DNA of 32,976 nt, taken from assembly GCF_901447495.1 (NCBI RefSeq), contig NZ_CABDWS010000034.1, positions 1 to 32,976 on the forward strand, given 5' to 3'. The notes under the pieces are model-generated. The model had not been told where the DNA came from. It did not search any database and saw only the letters and a program-made list of their open reading frames with translations. This document shows, one piece after another, positions 24,023 through 31,158 of the stretch; positions within the stretch are counted from its first letter, which is position 1; each line of letters starts with the position of its first letter. The DNA is from Haloimpatiens lingqiaonensis. GTDB taxonomy: Bacteria; Bacillota; Clostridia; Clostridiales; Clostridiaceae. Both the position numbers and the translations under genes were made by a program.

Positions 24023-24172
24023 GAAGGAGGATTTTCCTCCACTATGTTACGAAAAATCTTTAATTAAATAAATGTAATAGTAAAACAAGCTATAATTATT
24101 TAACTAAATGAAGTAGTTAAATAATTATAGCTTGTTTTTAAGGGCTTTAAAAATCTTTTATTGGCGATAGCC
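24023..24172. repeat. Family B repeat, copy 2, joined to a family C terminus
   Basis: The left flank (GGAGGATTTTCCTCCACTAT) and right flank (AAGGGCTTTAAAAATCTTTT) match copy 1 at 14911. The hairpin is unrelated in sequence: a 23-bp perfect stem, 24084-24106 with 24114-24136, followed by TTTTT. The right flank runs straight into ATTGGCGATAGCC, the family C terminus, with no family A insertion. This makes it an empty-site counterpart of 15034. Confidence 0.75.
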
Positions 24173-24246
24173 AGGATAAATACTTAGGTATGAATAGGAT
24201 TTATACATAAGTATGTATAACTTTAATTGTTGGATAAATTGGAAAT

Positions 24247-24699
24247 TTATCTTTTGCTTAAACTTCTTCCCAGACAATAAACACCAACCAGCATTTCTCC
24301 AACAGATAACCCCAAAAGTAATCCAGCAAAAAAATCTTTTACATCAGAACCACCAATACTATGAGAAACAGCCAAGGAAGCAATACCCATTACAATTAGT
24401 AAAATCCCATACATAGTATTTTTTTGTTGCTCTAAATCTTGCGTCCTTTTTAACAGGTCCATAATCTGTTTCTCATCGTATATGCGTACACTATTTTCTC
24501 CGTCCATTAGTTCTGCAACTGTTATTTCAAGCTCTTTGCATAGTTCTTGCACCACACTGTAATCAGGCATACATTTTCCTGTTTCCCATTTTGAAACAGA
24601 CTTATTTGATACGCCTATTTTTTCTGCAAGTTGCTCCTGTGTCATATTGTGTTCTTTTCTCTTTTGTGCAATAAATTTGCCTATAGATAATTGGTTCAT
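24247..24699 (-). CDS. XRE-family transcriptional regulator with membrane-spanning tail
   Basis: 150 residues. An N-terminal Cro/CI helix-turn-helix domain (about 5-60: IGKFIAQKRKEHNMTQEQLA, IGVSNKSVSKWETGKCMPDYS) is followed by a short coiled coil (IMDLLKRTQDLEQQKN). Two hydrophobic helices (MYGILLIVMGIASLAVS; FFAGLLLGLSVGEMLVGVYC) suggest a membrane-anchored regulator. Start ATG 24699 is 8 nt after AAGGAG; an upstream GTG overlaps that site. A perfect 10-bp inverted repeat covers its promoter (24717-24752), pointing to autoregulation. Targets other than itself are not visible. Confidence 0.88.
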   Translation of the reverse strand: MNQLSIGKFIAQKRKEHNMTQEQLAEKIGVSNKSVSKWETGKCMPDYSVVQELCKELEITVAELMDGENSVRIYDEKQIMDLLKRTQDLEQQKNTMYGILLIVMGIASLAVSHSIGGSDVKDFFAGLLLGLSVGEMLVGVYCLGRSLSKR

Positions 24700-24716
24700 A
24701 TTTAACACTCCTTTGT

Positions 24717-24752
24717 TTTTGATACTAAAATCCTACTTGCAAAGTATCAAAA
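24717..24752 (-). promoter_or_regulatory. Promoter overlapped by a perfect inverted-repeat operator
   Basis: TTTTGATACT (24717-24726) and AGTATCAAAA (24743-24752) are exact reverse complements 16 nt apart. On the minus strand each arm overlaps a promoter box: TTGATA (24750-24745) and TAGTAT (24727-24722) with a 17-bp spacer. It lies 18 bp upstream of the XRE gene start, the expected geometry for self-repression. Confidence 0.65.
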
Positions 24753-25029
24753 GGTCTATCCCTTATTATGCGAATATAGGTGGAATCCTTATAACTTGTG
24801 ATTTTCTAACATCCAAGACTCGAAAAAATCTTCAGTTTTTCCTTGTTGATGATGTGCGTCAAATTACTATTTGTCTAACATTTGAAAATTATTTTCTATT
24901 TTATTAATTCTTCATTACTTATGATACGGTTCTCCGTAACATCATTAAGTGAGGTTTAATATTTATATAAAAAAGGCACAAAGTAAGTTACTGTTATTAA
25001 AAAAAGTGGAATAAGTATTTATCAACAAT
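24753..25029. other. Intergenic DNA upstream of the IS3 remnant, no gene seen
   Basis: No supported gene. A small TACGG/CCGTA hairpin lies near 24924. The last part (from about 24960) may belong to the decayed IS3 element, but no end was identified. Confidence 0.4.
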
Positions 25030-25478
25030 AAAGATTTATGCACTAACATGATAGAGGGCTGGGGTATAAGTTACAATGCAACATTAAAAGTAGCAGTTAA
25101 TCCATTATTAGATATAAAGGATAACGCACTTCCCGAAGGGACATTTGTGCATTCACATCAGGTATGTTTAAAGAGATTCTAGAAGCCAATAATTTTATAC
25201 AAAGTTTATCGAGAAAAGAGACTCCAATCTATAATTCACCAATGGAAAGTTTTTTTTGCACACTTAAAAGCGAGGTTCTTTGTAATCCTTTAATAAAGAT
25301 CAATAATGATGTTGAGATGGTTAATGCAATAAAGGAATTTATAAGGTACTACAACAATGAAAGGATCCAAAAGAAGATATGTTTTATTACACCTGCACAA
25401 TATAAAAAAGTACAGCTTATAAAATACAAAGAATATTACAGGCAATCTCTCTTATTAGAGATCTTTTTAGTCAATTAA
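25030..25478 (+). pseudogene. Decayed IS3-family (IS150-like) transposase OrfB fragment
   Basis: Two frames carry adjoining pieces of an rve-type integrase core. One, from about 25030, includes IEGWGISYNATLK and LPEGTFVHSHQ. After a frameshift near 25160 the second (25164-25478) continues MFKEILEANNFIQSLSRKET, SPMESFFCTLKSEVL and YYNNERIQKK. The usual HSDQG catalytic Asp is changed to His (HSHQ) and the YDNA motif reads IYNS, so the enzyme would be dead even without the frameshift. The N-terminal half of OrfB and all of OrfA are missing. Confidence 0.85.
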
Positions 25479-25531
25479 CATGATTTTGTCCACCTTTTGG
25501 CGAATAGTTCAAAAAAGGGGTAAATTTTAGA

Positions 25532-25583
25532 GTTCTTCGTTAAATTTGATGATTTTTAAAAATCATCAAATTTGACGAAGAAC
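25532..25583. repeat. 52-bp near-perfect palindrome
   Basis: Arms of 26 nt (25532-25557 and 25558-25583) with a single mismatch and no loop, beginning GTTCTTCGT and ending ACGAAGAAC. It lies between the IS3 remnant and the 3' end of the cell-wall protein gene. It may be two abutted transposon ends or a terminator stem for the minus-strand gene; no T-run follows closely. Confidence 0.8.
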
Positions 25584-25663
25584 CAATTTTAGTTGATAAT
25601 TTACAAATGTCATCCTTAGCCGGATGGCACCTGTATTTTTGCATACACTGGTTAATTTATCGC

Positions 25664-27451
25664 TTACGATATATTTATTGTATATTCATAGCTACTCCCA
25701 TTAGACTCCACGTAATATTTTACATAACTGTTATCTAGCCATATTCCTAATTTATAACTAATTGACATGCCCCAAGTTTGACCTTGTGCGATCTCTGTTG
25801 AAATACCTGAATTAATCAAATCACTCTTAATGTAAGTATTTACAATCTTACCTTTTTCGTAGACTTCGATTTTATTTATCGAAATAGGCTTAGTGCCATT
25901 ATTATTAATATTAAGAGATAATTGTTTACAAACATTATTTATTGTAATAGCTGAATAATTATATATATATAGATTAGGAGTGTAGCTTTTTACATTTAAT
26001 GTTAATAAAACATCTTTATCATACCCGTATACCGTTCCAGTAAAGATATATGTGCCCACTTTACTTGTGTCTACAATATTTGGTTTCCATGTAACTTGAA
26101 CTTGCTTTGTTGTACCATTACTCATATTTGCAGTTATTGAATTTGGCAAACTATAACTATCATTTTGCGTTACATTAACTGAAATATCATCTATTGAGGT
26201 AATTGTTGGATTTATAACTGTAATGTCACAACTTGCAATTTTATTCCCATCAACTGTTTTTACTGTTATTGTTGCTGTTCCTACACCTATTGCCGTTACT
26301 TTTCCTGCAGCATCTACTGTAGCTACATTACTATTTGATGTACTCCATTGTACATTCTTATTTGTAGCATTTGATGGTAATACTGTAGCTATTAAAGTAT
26401 CTGTATTAGCTATTGAAAGTGTATCCGTGGTTTTATTTAAGCTTACTGATGCTGGAATAACTATGTTATTATTAATAGTATTAGTAAGTATATCTTGTAT
26501 AGTTCCACTAATGGCGCCAGTTCCACCTAAAATGGTTACATTTCTTACACTTTGACTCCTTATAAAATTAAGAGCATCTTCTGTAATTGAATTTTTGTCT
26601 GATAATATAATTGGAGCATTATTTTTAGCTGATAAAGCTGAACCACTCAGTGCATCTGGAAAATCATTTCCTGTTGCTAAAAAAACTGTACCTGAATTAA
26701 TATTTCCTACAAATTCATTATTAATAATTTGATTAGTTTCATATCTATTTTTACCACCAAGTCTCTTACTATTTGGTACACTTGAAGCTACTTTATCTCC
26801 TAAAACGCCTGTTCCTCCAACTATATATGAAACGGGTATACTTTTACCATTAATAAATGATGCTACACTTGGGTCTAATCCATCTTTTGGGGATAATAAA
26901 ATAGGCATGGACTTAATTCCTGCAATTGGGGCTATTGATAGTGCATCTGGAAAATCCAAACCTGTAGCTACTATAATTCCATTGCTTGTACCCAATTTTT
27001 CCGCTACTAATTTTGATGTTTCATATCTATTAACTCCACCAATCCTGGTAAAATTAACTCCAATATTTTTCAGCTGATTTTCTACATTTGTACTTATAAC
27101 ACCTGTTCCACCAACTAAAATAGCATTTGTAGCTTTTAATCTTTGTATTTCAGCTATAATGTTTGAGCTTAGTGCATTTTTTTCTGTTAGTAGTATTGGA
27201 GCATCATTTGATTTTGCTAATGGTGCTGCTGATAATGCATCCGGATAATTTGATCCAGTGGCTAAAATAACTGTATTAGCATGTCCCCAACCAGACTTAC
27301 TAATAGCCAATGAAGTTTCATATCTATCATTACCTGATAGTCTTGTAGTTACTGTATTAGTGTCCTGTGCAAAAACGTGAGTTACGTTTAAAGCTCCACA
27401 CAATAAAGAAGCACTTATGATCACTGAAAAAATCCTTTTGTTTTTTAGCAT
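25664..27451 (-). CDS. Secreted cell-wall-binding protein (three CW_binding_2 repeats, two Ig-like domains)
   Basis: 595 residues. The signal peptide is 1-28 (MLKNKRIF, hydrophobic core, cleavage after VFA). Three CW_binding_2 repeats follow, at about 37-128, 136-227 and 230-325. Each begins with RLSGNDRYETS-type sequence and contains an ATG..(Y/F)PDALS core and an ILVGGTG-type turn; three tandem copies are the usual anchoring unit to Gram-positive cell-wall polymers. A BIG_2 Ig-like domain is at about 332-413 (WSTSNSNVATVDAAGKVTAI) and a BIG_4-like domain at about 418-487 (VTWKPNIVDTSKVGTYIFTG). The last ~105 residues form a beta-rich domain I do not recognise. AAAGGGGG precedes the ATG. It is bordered by the IS3 remnant and the IS66 element, so this surface gene sits in a rearranged locus. 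Role: surface layer or adhesion (inferred). Confidence 0.92.
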   Translation of the reverse strand: MLKNKRIFSVIISASLLCGALNVTHVFAQDTNTVTTRLSGNDRYETSLAISKSGWGHANTVILATGSNYPDALSAAPLAKSNDAPILLTEKNALSSNIIAEIQRLKATNAILVGGTGVISTNVENQLKNIGVNFTRIGGVNRYETSKLVAEKLGTSNGIIVATGLDFPDALSIAPIAGIKSMPILLSPKDGLDPSVASFINGKSIPVSYIVGGTGVLGDKVASSVPNSKRLGGKNRYETNQIINNEFVGNINSGTVFLATGNDFPDALSGSALSAKNNAPIILSDKNSITEDALNFIRSQSVRNVTILGGTGAISGTIQDILTNTINNNIVIPASVSLNKTTDTLSIANTDTLIATVLPSNATNKNVQWSTSNSNVATVDAAGKVTAIGVGTATITVKTVDGNKIASCDITVINPTITSIDDISVNVTQNDSYSLPNSITANMSNGTTKQVQVTWKPNIVDTSKVGTYIFTGTVYGYDKDVLLTLNVKSYTPNLYIYNYSAITINNVCKQLSLNINNNGTKPISINKIEVYEKGKIVNTYIKSDLINSGISTEIAQGQTWGMSISYKLGIWLDNSYVKYYVESNGSSYEYTINIS

Positions 27452-27487
27452 ATAATCTTTCCCCCTTTAAAATTTTACAATATGATC

Positions 27488-27549
27488 TTTCCAAATATCC
27501 CTATTAATAAATTATTATTAAATTAATAATTTATTAATATTATTGGAAA
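27488..27549 (-). promoter_or_regulatory. Inverted repeat in the leader of the cell-wall protein gene
   Basis: ATTAATAAATTATTA (27503-27517) pairs perfectly with TAATAATTTATTAAT (27524-27538); the pairing resumes outside as TTTCCAA/TTGGAAA. It lies between the predicted promoter (27556-27584) and the ribosome site, so it would be a 5' mRNA stem or an operator. Confidence 0.5.
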
Positions 27550-27555
27550 TATAAT

Positions 27556-27584
27556 ATTTTAAACATAATTTTTAACATTAACAA
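27556..27584 (-). promoter_or_regulatory. Candidate promoter of the cell-wall protein gene
   Basis: Minus strand TTGTTA (27584-27579), 17-bp spacer, TAAAAT (27561-27556). The region is AT-rich, so chance matches are likely. The IS66 element begins about 60 bp upstream. Confidence 0.4.
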
Positions 27585-27728
27585 TATATCACATTTTAAT
27601 GTGCTTCTCAATTTTTTCATTTGTAAAATTATCATAGAATATACGTAAGCGTAAAAAATTAAGTATCTAGAAAACATATCCTCTCATTGATAAACTTAAG
27701 TAAAAGATTATCAATGGGAGGTTTACTT

Positions 27729-28070
27729 ATGTATAGAAAATTAGATAATGATACCTGGGAGGAATATTTAAATAAATTTAACTCTGTTAAAGATACAATA
27801 ACAGTGAAAGATTTCTGTGCTGAAAATAACCTTAATAAGAGTCAATTTTATTACCATAAAAAAAGGATAGAAAAAGTAAATGAAAGTAATGAAAGTAAAG
27901 AAACTATTTTTCAGGCTATTTCTTTGAATAGTAAAATTGATAATATTAAAGAAGATAAATCCACATTAAAAGAAGTGAAAATTAATGTAGGCAATGCTAA
28001 TATACTTATTCCTGTTAGCGAAGCTACTTTAATAACAGCAATAATTAAGGAGTTAATTCTAAGATGTTAA
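27729..28070 (+). CDS. tnpA: IS66 accessory protein TnpA
   Basis: 113 residues with the N-terminal helix-turn-helix region of IS66 TnpA (WEEYLNKFNSVKDTITVKDF, then CAENNLNKSQFYYHKKRI). A polar linker follows, and the end is VKINVGNANILIPVSEAT as in the family. Needed with TnpB and TnpC for transposition of multi-ORF IS66 elements. Start ATG 27729 has GGGAGG 7 nt upstream; an in-frame upstream start at 27687 has none. It overlaps tnpB by 7 nt. Confidence 0.88.
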   Translation: MYRKLDNDTWEEYLNKFNSVKDTITVKDFCAENNLNKSQFYYHKKRIEKVNESNESKETIFQAISLNSKIDNIKEDKSTLKEVKINVGNANILIPVSEATLITAIIKELILRC

Positions 28071-28414
28071 ATATAGATAAGGTAGAAAAAGTCTATCTTG
28101 CCTGCGGCTACACAGATTTAAGAAAAAGTATTGATGGATTAGTTATGATAGTGCAAAATCAATTTAAGTTAGATCCTTTTGATAAAGCATTATTTGTTTT
28201 TTGTAACAAGCAAATGGATAAATTAAAAATTCTTCACTTTGATGAAGGCTTTTGGCTATATTATCATCGTTTAGAAGCTAATCGCTTCAAATGGCCAGCG
28301 ACAGCTGATGATGCATTAAAGATTAATGTTGATGAATTACGTTGGCTTTTAAAAGGCTATGAAGTAAGAACAAAATCTAAATTTAAACCTGTAAAAGCAA
28401 GTAACTATTATTAA
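28064..28414 (+). CDS. tnpB: IS66 accessory protein TnpB
   Basis: 116 residues, the standard IS66 Orf2 length. Family hallmarks are VYLACGYTDLRKSIDGLV, ALFVFCNKQMDKLKIL, DEGFWLYYHRLEANRFKWP and VDELRWLLKGYEV. No catalytic residues are expected; it assists TnpC. The ATG lies inside the end of tnpA (ATGTTAA), so translation is coupled. Confidence 0.95.
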   Translation: MLNIDKVEKVYLACGYTDLRKSIDGLVMIVQNQFKLDPFDKALFVFCNKQMDKLKILHFDEGFWLYYHRLEANRFKWPATADDALKINVDELRWLLKGYEVRTKSKFKPVKASNYY

Positions 28415-28430
28415 AAAAATATCAACTTTT

Positions 28431-28472
28431 AACCCTTGAAACCTAGTAATTTCAAGGGTTTTATGGTATAAT
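28431..28472 (+). promoter_or_regulatory. Hairpin and extended -10 between tnpB and tnpC
   Basis: AACCCTTGAAA (28431-28441) pairs with TTTCAAGGGTT (28450-28460) and is followed by TTTT, an intrinsic terminator that could end the tnpAB transcript. Right after it TGGTATAAT (28464-28472) is an extended -10 that could give tnpC its own start, about 25 nt upstream of its ATG. Confidence 0.5.
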
Positions 28473-28503
28473 AGAAATATCAAATAAAGCTAAAGGGGTA
28501 ACT

Positions 28504-30147
28504 ATGAGTCACAAAATTTTAAACAATGAACTTGATGAAGCTACTAAATTATTAATTAGCAAAGTTGAATCAATGGAAGAAGAGATTAATAATAACAAAG
28601 AAGAATTAAGTGAAAAGGATAAAGAAATCCAACAACTTAAAAATGAGATAGCATTTTTAAAGGGTGTTATATCTAATAGAAATAGAAAGATATTCGGAGC
28701 ATCCAGTGAACAAGTAGATGCTAACCAATTATCTTTTTTTAACGAAGCTGAAAAACATAGTGATTCAAAGGTAGAAGAACCTACTTTAGAGGAAATTACA
28801 TATAAAAGAGCCAAGAAAAGCAATTATACTGGAAAGAAAGACAATTTAGCTAATTTAGAAAGAGTTGTTGTTGAACATAAATTAGAAGGTGAGGATCTTA
28901 ACTGCAAGGAATGTGGTGAAGAACTTACTCCTATCGGAGTTAAATCTAGAAAAGAAGTTGTTAAATACATTCCTGCTAAATTAATAATTGAGGAGCATGT
29001 TGTTTATAGCTATGCTTGTAAAACATGCGAAAGAGCCACTGGTGAAAGTAAAATAGTTTCACCAGAAACACCTAAAACTATTTTTTATAATAGCATGGCC
29101 TCAAATGAGTTAATTGCACATACCCTAATACTTAAATATCAACATGCAATGCCACTATATAGGCAAGAAACTTACTTTAATATGATGGGTGCTACTCTTT
29201 CAAGGCAGACTCTATGCAATTGGACTATGTCTGCAGCAGATGCTTTGGAGCCAATATATAACCATATGAAAAAAGAATTGCTTAGCCGTAATTATATTAA
29301 TGCTGATGAAACAACCTTAAAGGTAATTAATGATAATGGCAAGGCTTCTAAAGCTAAAAAGTACATGTGGTTATATATGAGTAATACCAACTCTAAGCCT
29401 GTGATCTTATATGATTATCAGAGCACTAGATCAAGCTCTTGCCCTAAGAATTTCTTAGGAGATTTTAAAGGTTTTCTTCAAACGGATGGATATAATGGAT
29501 ACAATTCCGTTAGCGAAGCTACAAGAGTATACTGCTTGGCTCACATAAGAAGATACTTTCATAATATAATAGTAGATTTAGATAAAGAAGCCCTAAAAAA
29601 TTCTAGAGGAGTAATAGGGTTTAATTATTGTGAGCAAATTTATAAGCTTGAAAAAGAACTTAGAGAATCTTATTCAAGTGATGAAAATTATTGTGATATT
29701 AGATTTAAAATAAGAGCTGAGAAACTAGCCCCAATTATAGATAACTTTATTGATTATGTTGAAAGAGAAATAAAAGATGCTCTTCCAAGAAGTCCGTTAG
29801 GTAAGGCACTTGAGTATGCTAAAAAGCATTTACCGGGATTAAAAAATGTATTATTAGATGGTTCTTTAGAAGTTGATAATAATGCTGCTGAAAGAGCTAT
29901 CAAACCTTTTGTAATAGGTAGAAAAAACTTCCTTTTTGCAAATACTGCTAAGGGTGCAACTGCAAGTAGCAATATTTATAGTATTGTTGAAACTGCCAAG
30001 GCTAATAATTTAGTTGTAGAAAGATACTTGGTTTATCTATTTGATAATCTATCAAAAATAGATATAAAAGATAACGAAAGTATAGAGAATCTCATGCCTT
30101 GGTCTCATAAGATCCCTGAAAATATGAAAATTAAAGAAAAGAAATAA
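28504..30147 (+). CDS. tnpC: IS66-family DDE transposase TnpC
   Basis: 547 residues, apparently full length and free of stops. The order is an N-terminal coiled coil (about 14-58, MEEEINNNKEELSEKDKEI), a RNRKIFGASSEQ motif, a zinc-finger domain (CKECGEEL near 134 and CKTCE near 173) and the catalytic core. That core has D in INADETTLKV (near 265), D in LQTDGYNGYN (near 326) and E in NNAAERAIKPF (near 462). The C-terminal IS66 tail has SNIYSIVETAKANNL and PWSHKIPE. Followed by a 10-bp stem terminator (30153-30184) still inside the element. Confidence 0.96.
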   Translation: MSHKILNNELDEATKLLISKVESMEEEINNNKEELSEKDKEIQQLKNEIAFLKGVISNRNRKIFGASSEQVDANQLSFFNEAEKHSDSKVEEPTLEEITYKRAKKSNYTGKKDNLANLERVVVEHKLEGEDLNCKECGEELTPIGVKSRKEVVKYIPAKLIIEEHVVYSYACKTCERATGESKIVSPETPKTIFYNSMASNELIAHTLILKYQHAMPLYRQETYFNMMGATLSRQTLCNWTMSAADALEPIYNHMKKELLSRNYINADETTLKVINDNGKASKAKKYMWLYMSNTNSKPVILYDYQSTRSSSCPKNFLGDFKGFLQTDGYNGYNSVSEATRVYCLAHIRRYFHNIIVDLDKEALKNSRGVIGFNYCEQIYKLEKELRESYSSDENYCDIRFKIRAEKLAPIIDNFIDYVEREIKDALPRSPLGKALEYAKKHLPGLKNVLLDGSLEVDNNAAERAIKPFVIGRKNFLFANTAKGATASSNIYSIVETAKANNLVVERYLVYLFDNLSKIDIKDNESIENLMPWSHKIPENMKIKEKK

Positions 30148-30152
30148 AATTA

Positions 30153-30190
30153 ATCCTAGTAACGCTAATATGCCTTACTAGGATATTTTA
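30153..30190 (+). terminator. Terminator of tnpC inside IS66
   Basis: ATCCTAGTAA (30153-30162) pairs with TTACTAGGAT (30175-30184), then ATTTTAAT. Confidence 0.6.
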
Positions 30191-30244
30191 ATACTATTCT
30201 TGGAATTATTAAAGGTGCTAAAACTTTGACGCTTACGAATATAC

Positions 30245-30698
30245 TATATTTCGCCAGTTTTTATTTATTTCATAAAATAAGTGCAATTTAAATTCCATTC
30301 TCCTATTCTTTTCTACTCATAAAAATATACTCCCTTCATGGAAACAGTTTTGTTATTTTAACTGTCTACCATAAAGGGAGCATATCACTCACAAGATTAG
30401 CACCTTTTCTTAATTATCATTATATTAATTTCATCCAATAGCCCTAAAACAAAATAAATGTTCTAAGATTTAGCTTAGTGTTGACGCACTAAGCTTTTCT
30501 TATTTATAGTATATTAAATTTTTATAAAAAATAAACCTATATAATTTTTTCTATTTAAAAATTTTAACTTTAAATTAGCGTAAATTAACTTATTTTTCAA
30601 TTATATCATACTTTTAGGGACAATTATCATAAAAGAGTTTGCTGTTTTATTGTTTACTCTACACTTAAAGTTGAATTCTATATTTTGTTTTTCATGAG
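30245..30698. other. Intergenic DNA downstream of IS66 with two hairpins
   Basis: No protein gene seen. An imperfect hairpin runs 30325-30385 (ATAT, CTCCCTT, ATGG and ACAGTT blocks, each with its complement on the other side), like a short element end. A clean terminator follows: AGCTTAGTG (30472-30480) with CACTAAGCT (30487-30495), then TTTCTTATTT. No gene on the plus strand leads into it, so it may end an unannotated short transcript. Confidence 0.5.
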
Positions 30699-30998
30699 TC
30701 TTTTATTGGTTATAGCCACCGAAAATATATAAATATCAAATAATGTTGAAATTCCTATGGAATTTCTTGAATTTATATTTTCTTAAAACTCCTTAAGGAG
30801 TTTTAGCCTTTAATACATTTGGAATGGAGGGACTGGAAATTATGGATCGGTGACTAAGCGAACGACTCCGCCTAAAAAAATATTATGAGCTCTTTCTTAT
30901 AAATTAAAGATTTTCTAAATAAAATGAAGAAAATCCACATTAATTGATATTTAATATTTATTATTTATATATTTAACCTGGCTGCCGCCAATAAAAGA
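30699..30998. repeat. Family C element, 300 bp, with ~38-bp terminal inverted repeats
   Basis: The left end (TCTTTTATTGG, then TATAGCCA and AAATATATAAATA) matches the reverse complement of the right end (TCTTTTATTGG, CGGCAGCCA, AAATATATAAATA). Inside, 30721-30804 repeats 15184-15274, including the GAAATTCC/GGAATTTC and AAAACTCC/GGAGTTTT hairpins. The stretch 30902-30937, reversed, resembles the left flank of family B. No coding frame, so a non-autonomous (MITE-like) element is likely. Confidence 0.7.
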
Positions 30999-31012
30999 TT
31001 TAAGTTAAGTCC

Positions 31013-31066
31013 AAAAAGAAAGATAACAAAATTTCACGTTGTTAAATTATGTTATCTTTCTTTTTT
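31013..31066. terminator. 15-bp stem, bidirectional terminator-like hairpin
   Basis: AAAAAGAAAGATAAC (31013-31027) pairs with GTTATCTTTCTTTTT (31051-31065), T-rich at both outer ends. It abuts the right end of the family C element in the same arrangement as the variable hairpins of family B at 14971 and 24084. Confidence 0.6.
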
Positions 31067-31158
31067 ACATTCTAAAATTTTTCCTATGCCACTTTCGTCA
31101 CAATTTTTTACTAATTTGAATAAAGTAATAGGGAGAAAATTAGTGAGGATGGATAAGC

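Larger units (their letters stand above)
27645..30236 (+). mobile_element. Complete IS66-family insertion sequence with 8-bp target duplication
   Basis: The left end GTAAGCGTAAAAAATT (27645) and right end, read inward as GTAAGCGTCAAAGTTTT (from 30236), are imperfect terminal inverted repeats starting with the GTAAGCG typical of IS66. The flanks 27637-27644 and 30237-30244 are both GAATATAC, a perfect 8-bp duplication, the size made by IS66. It carries intact tnpA, tnpB and tnpC. Length 2592 bp. The insertion site is the intergenic DNA upstream of the cell-wall protein gene. Confidence 0.95.

Noticed and set aside
24164-24246. Continuation of the family C element after 24172
   Set aside because: Only the terminal ~20 nt resemble family C; the following sequence (TACTTAGGTATG...) does not match the other copies. 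A shared TTGGATAAATTGGAA at 14803 and 24231 is too short to call.
25600-25663. Riboswitch-like hairpin CATCC/GGATG near the surface gene end
   Set aside because: A 5-bp stem with a GC-rich loop and no recognisable riboswitch core, located at a 3' end on the minus strand.
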